Shown here in pieces: positions 29,615 through 34,901 of a stretch of 34,901 nt of DNA. The position numbers and the translations under genes are program-made. Source of the stretch: an uncultured Eubacteriales bacterium (GTDB taxonomy: Bacteria > Bacillota > Clostridia > Christensenellales > Aristaeellaceae); NCBI GenBank assembly GCA_900316415.1, contig ONCV01000025.1, positions 1-34,901 on the forward strand. Reading direction: 5' to 3'. Each line of letters opens with the position of its first letter. Positions within the stretch are counted from its first letter, which is position 1. Under the pieces are notes generated by a model. The model ran no database searches. It saw nothing but the letters and a program-made list of their open reading frames with translations, and was not told the origin of the DNA.

Positions 29615-31331
29615 GGGCTTCCCCTCCTTCCCGGCTTTCCGTTTTCGTCATCAGCAGGCCGATTTCTTCCTTGGTGGCGGTGCGGGCATCCACGATGCCG
29701 GTCACCGCGCCGCCGTTGATCACCAGGATCCGGTCGCACAGGGCCAGCAGGACGTCCAGGTCCTCGCCCACGAAGATGACCGCCACCCCGGCCTGCTTCT
29801 GCTGATTCAGCAGGTGATAGATCGTGTAGGAGCTGTTGATGTCCAGGCCCCGCACGGGGTACGCCGCCATCAGCACCTTCGGCGCGTAGGCGATCTCCCG
29901 GCCCACCAGCACCTTCTGCACGTTTCCGCCGGACAGCTTCCGCACCGGCGTGGAGACCCCGGGGGTCACGATCTGCAGCTCCTCAATGATCCGCTCCGCC
30001 AGGGCCTTGGGCTTTCCCCGGTCCAGGAAGCCGGCGGTGCCCTTCCGGTAGCTGCGCAGCATCATGTTGTCCGTCAGGTCCATGGAACCCACCAGCCCCA
30101 TGCCCAGCCGGTCCTCCGGCACGAAGGACAGGTGCACGCCCAGCTGGCGGATCTCCAGCGGGGTTTTGTCCCGCAGGTTGATGGTCTCATCCTCCTTGAA
30201 CAGCACCTTCCCGCTTTCCACCAGCCTGCGGATCTGGCCGCGGGTCATGCCCTCGAAGGAAACTTCCTTTCCGTTTTCGTCGTGGAAGGCGTGCTCCCGT
30301 CCCAGCTGCTGCACCTTCCGCATGTTCTTGTGGAAGAAGGTAACGGGCTTGTCCTTCTTGGGATTCCTGAAAACGATCTCCCCGCTCTCCAGCATCTGCA
30401 GCCCGGAGATGGATTCCAGCAGCTCCCGCTGGCCGCTGCCCGCGATGCCCGCGATGCCCAGGATCTCGCCGCCGTTGGCGGTGAAGGTCACGTCCCGCAG
30501 CACCTGCACGTGCTCCTCGTCGAACAGGTTCAGGTGCTTCACGAACAGCCGGGGCGTCGGGTTCACGGGATCGGTGCGGTCGATGGTCAGCTCCACCTTT
30601 TTGCCCACCATCATTTCGGTCAGCTGGGCCTCGCTGGTCTCCGCGGTCTGCACCGTGGCGATATGCTCGCCCTTGCGCAGGATGGCGACCCGGTCGCTGA
30701 CCTCCAGCACCTCGTTCAGCTTATGGGTAATGATGATGACGGATTTCCCGTCCTCCTTCATCTTCTTCAGCACGGCGAACAGCCGGTCGATCTCCTGGGG
30801 CGTCAGCACGGCGGTGGGCTCGTCCAGGATCAGCGTGTCCGCGCCGCGGTAGAGCACCTTGATGATCTCCACCGTCTGCTTCTCGGAAACGGACATCTCG
30901 TAGACCTTTTTCTGCGGATCCAGGTGGAAGCCGTATTTCTCCGCGATGGCGGCGACCCGGGCGTTCACTTCCTTCAGGTTGTAGCGGCCCTGATCCTCCA
31001 TGCCGAGGATGATGTTCTGGGCCGCGGTGAACAGATCCACCAGCTTGAAATGCTGGTGAACCATCCCGATCCGGTGGTCAAAGGCGTCCTTCGGGGAGCG
31101 GATCACCACCTCCTGTCCCCCCACCAGAATATGGCCCTCGTCCGGAAAGTAAATCCCGGCCAGCATGTTCATCAGGGTGGTCTTTCCGCATCCGTTCTCC
31201 CCGAGAACCGCCAGGATCTCCCCCTCGAACACGTCCAGGTCCACATGGTTGTTGGCCAGCACGGGGCCGAACCGCTTGGTGATTCCCCGCATCTGCAGCG
31301 CCAGCTTCTTCTCCAAATCCATTTCCTCCAT
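29604..31331 (-). CDS. Nucleoside ABC transporter ATPase with two nucleotide-binding domains (NupO-type)
   Basis: This 575-aa double ATPase energises the BMP-type importer. NBD1 has Walker A GENGCGKTTLMNML, Q-loop HQHFKLVDLFT, a degenerate signature MSVSEKQTVEIIK, and Walker B TLILDEPTAVL. NBD2 has a degenerate Walker A-like GIAGSGQRELLESISG, signature LSGGNVQKVLVGREIA, and AAYPVRGLDINS. This asymmetry is standard for the ribose/nucleoside ATPase family. The start is uncertain: ATG at 31331 (weak GGAAG) or 31322 (GGAGG only 2 nt away). An even longer frame begins at 31394 but has no ribosome site. A hairpin lies between it and the binding-protein gene. Confidence 0.9.
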   Translation of the reverse strand: MEEMDLEKKLALQMRGITKRFGPVLANNHVDLDVFEGEILAVLGENGCGKTTLMNMLAGIYFPDEGHILVGGQEVVIRSPKDAFDHRIGMVHQHFKLVDLFTAAQNIILGMEDQGRYNLKEVNARVAAIAEKYGFHLDPQKKVYEMSVSEKQTVEIIKVLYRGADTLILDEPTAVLTPQEIDRLFAVLKKMKEDGKSVIIITHKLNEVLEVSDRVAILRKGEHIATVQTAETSEAQLTEMMVGKKVELTIDRTDPVNPTPRLFVKHLNLFDEEHVQVLRDVTFTANGGEILGIAGIAGSGQRELLESISGLQMLESGEIVFRNPKKDKPVTFFHKNMRKVQQLGREHAFHDENGKEVSFEGMTRGQIRRLVESGKVLFKEDETINLRDKTPLEIRQLGVHLSFVPEDRLGMGLVGSMDLTDNMMLRSYRKGTAGFLDRGKPKALAERIIEELQIVTPGVSTPVRKLSGGNVQKVLVGREIAYAPKVLMAAYPVRGLDINSSYTIYHLLNQQKQAGVAVIFVGEDLDVLLALCDRILVINGGAVTGIVDARTATKEEIGLLMTKTESREGGEAREE

Positions 31332-31409
31332 CTTCCGGGACCGTTCCGAAGGACCCGCGCCCGCGCGGCCCGCGGCTGCGCAGGCGCGGATCATCCGAAA
31401 AGCAACGGA

Positions 31410-31437
31410 CTGCCACCCCGGAAACCCGGAGTGGCAG
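31410..31437 (-). promoter_or_regulatory. Intercistronic hairpin between bmp and ATPase genes
   Basis: On the minus strand CTGCCACTCCGG pairs with CCGGGGTGGCAG across a short loop with one mismatch. There is no immediate T-run. Such hairpins after the binding-protein gene usually stabilise the 5' mRNA or partly stop transcription, giving more binding protein than membrane subunits. Confidence 0.55.
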
Positions 31438-31458
31438 CCCGAAAAAGCACAGGGGGGA

Positions 31459-32664
31459 TCAGAACGCGGTGTTCACCAGGGTGATGCCGTCGATCTGCGC
31501 GTCGAAGTACGGCGCGGAGCGGTATTCGGATTCATGGAAGTATCCGTCGGCCACGGCTTCGGTGTCCTTCTCGAAGGCCGCGTCGGTATCCACGTCCGCC
31601 ATGTAGGAGGTCATGGCCTCGCCGCCCACGGTGATGAAGCCCTCGGTCGCGGTGTCGAACACCTTCAGGGAGCCATCTTCCAGCGCGGCCTTGACTTCCG
31701 CCAGCTTCTCCACGGTGCCGGCGGCGGCGGCCTGCTCGTTGACATCGGTCAGCACGACGCTGCCGGTGGCGATGGTGCCGGTCCAGTCGGTGTCAATGGC
31801 TTCGCCCTTGGCCTTCTGGGTCAGGATGTACTCGAAGTAGGGAGCCCAGTTGATGCGGCTGGCCACGATGAAGGTGTTGGGGCAGCTGGCCACGGTGGAG
31901 CCGTTGTAGCTCACGTTGGGGATGCCGGCATCCTCGCAGGCGGAGGGGGCGCCCATGGAGTCCGCGTGCTGGGAGATCAGGTCGGCGTCGGCGATCAGGG
32001 CCTGGGCGGCGTTCTTCTCCTCGGTCTCGTCATACCAGGAACCGGTGAACTGCACGTTCATGGTCACGTCCGGCACGATGGACTTGGCGCCCAGGTAGAA
32101 GCTGGTGTAGCCGGAAATCACTTCCGCGTAGGTGAAGGCGCCCACATAGCCGATCACGGGATGATCGCCCTTCAGCTTGCCGGCGTCCTGGATCTCCTTC
32201 AGCTTCAGGCCGGCGGCCACGCCCGCCAGATAGCGGCCTTCATAGATGGAGGCGAAGGCGTTGTGGAAGTTGGCCAGGCCCTCGGTGTGGGCCTTGGTGC
32301 CGGTGGCGTGGCAGAACTCCACGTCCGCGTGCTCCTTCGCGGCGGAGATCATGAAATCCTCATGGCCGAAGCTGTCCGCGAAGATCACGTTGCAGCCCTC
32401 GTCCACCAGGTCCAGCGCCTGCTCGTAGCACTCGTTGGACTCCGGAATGCCGGTCTTGATGATCACCTGGCTCTCGTCCAGGCCCAGGTTCGCGGCGGCT
32501 TCCTTCACGCCGTTCAGGAAGTTCAGGTCATAGGTGGAGTTCTCGTCATGCAGCAGGATCACGCCCAGCTTCACGCCGGAGTAGTCCGCGCTCTCCGCGC
32601 CGGCGGTCAGGGCCATCGCGGCCGCCATCGCCAGGGCCAGAACCAGGGCAACAATTTTCTTCAT
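31459..32664 (-). CDS. BMP-family nucleoside-binding protein, without lipobox
   Basis: This 401-aa substrate-binding protein is of the Med/PnrA/BMP family, which binds purine nucleosides. After the signal peptide it begins KLGVILLHDENSTYDLNFLN. Other family blocks are GCNVIFADSFGHEDF, KGDHPVIGYVGAFTYAEVIS, and VSYNGSTVASCPNTF. The signal peptide (MKKIVALVLALAMAAAMALT, then AGAES) has no Cys, so it is a signal peptidase I substrate, not a lipoprotein, which is unusual for a Gram-positive binding protein. GGAGG lies 8-9 nt before the ATG. It is coupled with xpt upstream and the ATPase and permeases downstream. Confidence 0.9.
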   Translation of the reverse strand: MKKIVALVLALAMAAAMALTAGAESADYSGVKLGVILLHDENSTYDLNFLNGVKEAAANLGLDESQVIIKTGIPESNECYEQALDLVDEGCNVIFADSFGHEDFMISAAKEHADVEFCHATGTKAHTEGLANFHNAFASIYEGRYLAGVAAGLKLKEIQDAGKLKGDHPVIGYVGAFTYAEVISGYTSFYLGAKSIVPDVTMNVQFTGSWYDETEEKNAAQALIADADLISQHADSMGAPSACEDAGIPNVSYNGSTVASCPNTFIVASRINWAPYFEYILTQKAKGEAIDTDWTGTIATGSVVLTDVNEQAAAAGTVEKLAEVKAALEDGSLKVFDTATEGFITVGGEAMTSYMADVDTDAAFEKDTEAVADGYFHESEYRSAPYFDAQIDGITLVNTAF

Positions 32665-32692
32665 GTTTGGTGTTCCTCCGTTTTTTCTTTAT

Positions 32693-32721
32693 GGTTATCG
32701 GCTTTTCCGAAAGCCGGAACC
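32693..32721 (-). promoter_or_regulatory. Intercistronic stem-loop between xpt and bmp
   Basis: CGGCTT/AAGCCG (32699-32704 with 32711-32716) is extended by GGTT/AACC (32693-32696 with 32718-32721). It is followed on the minus strand by an A-rich stretch, so it is not a terminator. It may stabilise or process the message upstream of the binding-protein gene. Confidence 0.4.
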
Positions 32722-32727
32722 AGCGCT

Positions 32728-33309
32728 TCAGTCGTCCTCCTCCAGGAGGATCTTCCCGTCCCGGATCGCCTTCACGATGGCCAGGCTCTTCACCCGCACC
32801 CCGGCCTCCCGCAGCGCCCTTCCGCCGGGCTGGAAGCCCTTCTCCACCGCGATGCCCACGCCGATGACCTTCGCCTTCCGCTGCTCGCAGAGGCTCATCA
32901 GCCCCCGCACCGCCTGCCCGTCGGCCAGGAAATCGTCGATGATCAGCACCCGGCTTCCCTCCGGCAGGTACCGCCGGTCAATCCGGATCATGTTCTGCGT
33001 CTTGTGGGTGAAGGAATAGACCGGGGCCTGCACCATGTCGTCGTTCTGCACCACGGTGGCGCTCTTCTTGGCGAAAACCACCGGAAGGTCGCCCAGGGCG
33101 TGGGCCGCCGCCACCGCCATGGCGATGCCGCTGGCCTCCACCGTCAGCACCAGATCCGGCTTCTCCCCGCGGAATTCCTCCGCCCAGGCCTCGCCCATCA
33201 AAAAAAGCAGCCCCGTATCGATCCGGTGGTTCAGAAACATGTCCACCTTGACGATATCCCGGCCGATCCCGACTCCCTGACGCTCGATCGCCTTCCGCAG
33301 CTGCTCCAT
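32728..33309 (-). CDS. xpt: Xanthine phosphoribosyltransferase
   Basis: This 193-aa enzyme has exactly the family length. It converts xanthine plus PRPP to XMP in purine salvage. Typical Xpt blocks are IVKVDMFLNHRID near the N-terminus, LTVEASGIAMAVA (base-binding region), VYSFTHKTQN, and the PRPP motif VLIIDDFLADGQ at residues 121-132. It is cytoplasmic. It is the first gene of an operon that continues into a purine-nucleoside importer, so uptake and salvage are transcribed together. The start at 33309 is preferred for its AGGAGG 8 nt upstream; the frame open beyond it includes the leader hairpin and promoter. Confidence 0.93.
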   Translation of the reverse strand: MEQLRKAIERQGVGIGRDIVKVDMFLNHRIDTGLLFLMGEAWAEEFRGEKPDLVLTVEASGIAMAVAAAHALGDLPVVFAKKSATVVQNDDMVQAPVYSFTHKTQNMIRIDRRYLPEGSRVLIIDDFLADGQAVRGLMSLCEQRKAKVIGVGIAVEKGFQPGGRALREAGVRVKSLAIVKAIRDGKILLEEDD

Positions 33310-33339
33310 TCGGGCCTCCTGACGCTTCTTGGCTCCCTG

Positions 33340-33375
33340 CGGGGAACGCCCGGCGCAAAACACGAACGTTCCCCG
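33340..33375 (-). promoter_or_regulatory. Structured leader hairpin of the xpt operon
   Basis: A 9-bp perfect stem, CGGGGAACG / CGTTCCCCG (33340-33348 with 33367-33375), with an 18-nt loop, lies a few bases after the predicted transcription start. The leader is about 75 nt. I searched it for the purine riboswitch core and did not find it. The role is unknown. Confidence 0.6.
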
Positions 33376-33388
33376 TGGGAATAGGGGC

Positions 33389-33417
33389 ATTATAGCCTTA
33401 AAACCCGAATAATGCAA
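33389..33417 (-). promoter_or_regulatory. Promoter of the xpt-nucleoside importer operon
   Basis: On the minus strand TTGCAT (33417-33412), a 17-nt spacer and TATAAT (33394-33389) form a near-consensus sigma-A promoter. Confidence 0.8.
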
Positions 33418-33531
33418 CCCTGAAACCATGTCAAAAGCATTAAATTTTGCGGATTCCGCCTTATTTTTTGCCCGCATGTGGTTTTATTGCTCGGATTTTT
33501 CCCAGTCTGCACAGCCCGGAAAAACCCTCTC

Positions 33532-33560
33532 TTGATGATTTCCCCTTCCTTTGCTATAAT
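33532..33560 (+). promoter_or_regulatory. Promoter of the Cys-rich protein / DUF368 genes
   Basis: TTGATG (33532-33537), 17 nt, TATAAT (33555-33560), about 70 nt before the first start codon and divergent from the xpt promoter. Confidence 0.78.
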
Positions 33561-33629
33561 GGCTTCTGCCTTTCCCGCCGGGGGTGCGAAGCGCGCCGGG
33601 CCGGCGGGGCGACAGGAGGAGGAAGGTTC

Positions 33630-33905
33630 ATGCGCTGCAGCTGCAAGGTCTGCGGGCCGGAGGTCTGGATGGTTCAGGCGGACAGCGACCGCCTGGGCTG
33701 CGTCTGCACGGTGTGCGGGTATCGGTGCAGCGACTGTCTCGGAACGGACACGGTGGTGCCCCGCAGCGCCCTGGCCTCCCTGGCGGCGGATCCCCGGTTT
33801 TCCCCGGAGCGCCTCAGCGTGCTCTTCGCGGACGGCGGGGCGGATCCGGAGGAGGAAGACGACGATTTCCGGGATTCCGGATATGAAAGAGACGGAGGTT
33901 TCTGA
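33630..33905 (+). CDS. Small Cys-rich (zinc-ribbon-like) protein
   Basis: This 91-aa protein has eight Cys in the first 36 residues: C3, C5, C8, C24, C26, C29, C33, C36. The CxxC pairs at 5/8, 26/29 and 33/36 suggest zinc binding. The rest is an acidic tail (DPEEEDDDFRDSG). I do not recognise the family. AGGAGGAAGG precedes the ATG. The stop is 3 nt before the DUF368 start, so the two are coupled; a role in regulating or assisting the translocase is only positional inference. Confidence 0.72.
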   Translation: MRCSCKVCGPEVWMVQADSDRLGCVCTVCGYRCSDCLGTDTVVPRSALASLAADPRFSPERLSVLFADGGADPEEEDDDFRDSGYERDGGF

Positions 33906-33908
33906 AGA

Positions 33909-34766
33909 ATGCTGAACTGGTTTCTGGATGTGCTGCGCGGCATGGTGATCGGCCTGGCCAACGTGATTCCCGGCGTTTCCGGGGGCACGATGATGGTCTC
34001 CATGGGCATCTATGACAAGCTGATCTGGTCCATCAATCATCTGTTCAAAAAGCTGAAGGAATGCGTGAAGATCCTGCTTCCCTACGGCGTGGGCATGGTG
34101 GTGGCCGTGCTGCTGGGCGCCGTGGGGCTGAAGGTGGCCTTCGCGAAATTCCCCCTGCCCACCAACACCCTTTTCATCGGCCTGATTCTGGGCTCCCTTC
34201 CCTTCATCCTGAAGGAGATCCGGGGCGAGAAGATCGGGTGGCAGGGCGTGCTGGTCTTCGTGCTGTTCTTCGCGCTGGTGGTGGGGCTGAAGATCGTGGA
34301 GGCGGAAAACTCCACGGAGATCCGGCTCAGCGTGCTGGAGATCATCAAGCTCTTCCTGCTGGGCGCCATCGCCTCCGCCACCATGGTGATCCCCGGGGTC
34401 TCCGGCAGCATGATGCTGAAAACCCTGGGCTATTATGAGCCCATCGTCACCGGGGCGATTCCCGCCCTGCTGAAGGGGCTCACCGCCCGGGACTGGGGCA
34501 TGGTGGGTCACAACGTCGGCGTGCTGCTCCCCTTCGGGCTGGGCATCGTCTTCGGCATCTTCGCCATCGCGAAGCTGATCGAGTTCCTGATGAAGAAGTG
34601 GAAGGGCCGCACCTACTGCGCCATCCTGGGCATGGTGGCGGCCTCCCCGGTGGTCATCCTGATGGACACCTCCATTTACGCCGGCTTCAATGTCTGGATC
34701 CTGCTGGCCTCCATCGTGACGCTGGCCCTCGGCGGCTTCTGCGCCGTGAAGCTGGGGGAAAAATAA
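33909..34766 (+). CDS. DUF368 membrane protein, polyprenyl-phosphate translocase (PopT-like)
   Basis: This 285-aa polytopic membrane protein has the DUF368 signature twice, in two inverted-like halves: GLANVIPGVSGGTMMVSMGI near residue 15 and SATMVIPGVSGSMMLKTLGY near residue 157. DUF368 proteins (PopT) recycle undecaprenyl phosphate across the cytoplasmic membrane for cell-wall synthesis. About eight hydrophobic segments are visible. GGAGG stands 10 nt before the ATG, inside the end of the upstream Cys-rich gene. A hairpin followed by an A-run, not a T-run, comes after the stop. Confidence 0.92.
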   Translation: MLNWFLDVLRGMVIGLANVIPGVSGGTMMVSMGIYDKLIWSINHLFKKLKECVKILLPYGVGMVVAVLLGAVGLKVAFAKFPLPTNTLFIGLILGSLPFILKEIRGEKIGWQGVLVFVLFFALVVGLKIVEAENSTEIRLSVLEIIKLFLLGAIASATMVIPGVSGSMMLKTLGYYEPIVTGAIPALLKGLTARDWGMVGHNVGVLLPFGLGIVFGIFAIAKLIEFLMKKWKGRTYCAILGMVAASPVVILMDTSIYAGFNVWILLASIVTLALGGFCAVKLGEK

Positions 34767-34774
34767 GAAGCTTC

Positions 34775-34800
34775 TCCGCCGGGGTTCGGCGGAAAAAAAA
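34775..34800. other. Hairpin followed by A8 after the DUF368 gene
   Basis: TCCGCCG / CGGCGGA (34775-34781 with 34787-34793), 5-nt loop, then AAAAAAAA to 34800. It is in terminator position for DUF368, but on the coding strand the tract is A, so it is not a canonical intrinsic terminator in either direction. Confidence 0.5.
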
Positions 34801-34807
34801 CCGGAAA

Positions 34808-34901
34808 ATAGGGTAGAGGGAGGGCGTTAACCCTCGCCCCTCCCATTGCACCGTACGTACCGGTCTGGTATACGGCGCTACATCGAAACATGGTTTCAAG
34901 T
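34808..34901 (-). mobile_element. Group II intron, domains V-VI and 3' end (runs in from the right edge)
   Basis: On the minus strand a domain V is clear at 34879-34848. It has the AGC catalytic triad, the lower stem GCCGTATACC, a short loop and the return strand GGTACGTACGGTGC, closely like domain V of the Ll.LtrB intron. Domain VI follows as a GC-rich hairpin (34842-34814, TTAA loop) with a probable branch A in CTACCC. The intron ends ...CCCTAT at 34808, matching the AY 3' consensus. The 5' exon is outside the window; the 3' exon starts TTTCCGG. Confidence 0.8.

Noticed and set aside
31410..31437. Intrinsic terminator splitting the nucleoside importer operon
   Set aside because: The hairpin has no T-run on the transcribed strand and the genes share a function, so it is read as an mRNA-stabilising or attenuating element.
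33310..33388. Guanine/purine riboswitch upstream of xpt
   Set aside because: The conserved aptamer loops and junction could not be found in the short leader; only a single strong hairpin is visible.

Overview
The window is 34.9 kb of GC-rich DNA that reads like an accessory and metabolic stretch of a Bacillota (Clostridia-type) chromosome, probably from a gut or rumen plant-fibre degrader. The grounds are Gram-positive ribosome binding sites (AGGAGG / AAAGGAG), sigma-A promoters with 17-nt spacers, an MsmX/UgpC sugar ABC system, a LoaP-type NusG paralogue, an Rpn nuclease, a CotH kinase, DegV, and GH3/GH5 glycosidases. The genus cannot be named from sequence alone. Both ends are cut inside group II introns in the same (minus) orientation. 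The left end holds an intron 5' end lying just behind a terminator hairpin; the right end holds domains V and VI. The piece is therefore most simply a contig broken at a multicopy intron.

Region 1 (0.1-9.0 kb) is a sugar catabolic locus. A LacI regulator (minus) diverges from a plus-strand set: a FucI/AraA-fold isomerase, a split transketolase (two subunits, overlapping genes) and a glycerol-kinase-like FGGY kinase. A circularly permuted GH3 beta-glycosidase with its own promoter follows. Isomerase, kinase and split transketolase match the logic of D-apiose catabolism (apiose to apulose, to apulose-4-phosphate, to xylulose-5-P plus DHAP). This assignment is an inference and the main novelty candidate.

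Region 2 (9.0-14.3 kb, minus) is a tightly overlapped operon: miaA, an FRG-domain protein, a secreted lamin-tail/chitobiase-like/CotH-kinase protein and a HAD phosphatase. A secreted tandem OB-fold-like protein lies upstream of it. Region 3 (14.6-17.1 kb, plus) has a secreted protein of unknown function and an intracellular GH5 glycosidase.

Region 4 (17.1-20.9 kb) is visibly more AT-rich and scarred. It has an Rpn nuclease between the GH5 3' end and a decayed second copy of that 3' end, a truncated GNAT gene, a tandem-GNAT protein, a GNAT, a TfoX-N protein and a gene remnant.

Region 5 (20.9-27.5 kb, minus) runs degV, a peptidoglycan-binding membrane protein, a LoaP-like antiterminator, then an MsmX-type ATPase, two sugar permeases and a binding protein with both a lipobox and a C-terminal membrane helix. 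Region 6 (27.5-33.4 kb, minus) is a purine salvage operon: xpt, a BMP-family nucleoside-binding protein, a double ATPase and two permeases. Its promoter is strong and its leader is structured but not a purine riboswitch. Region 7 (33.5-34.8 kb, plus) has a small Cys-rich protein coupled to a DUF368 polyprenyl-phosphate translocase.
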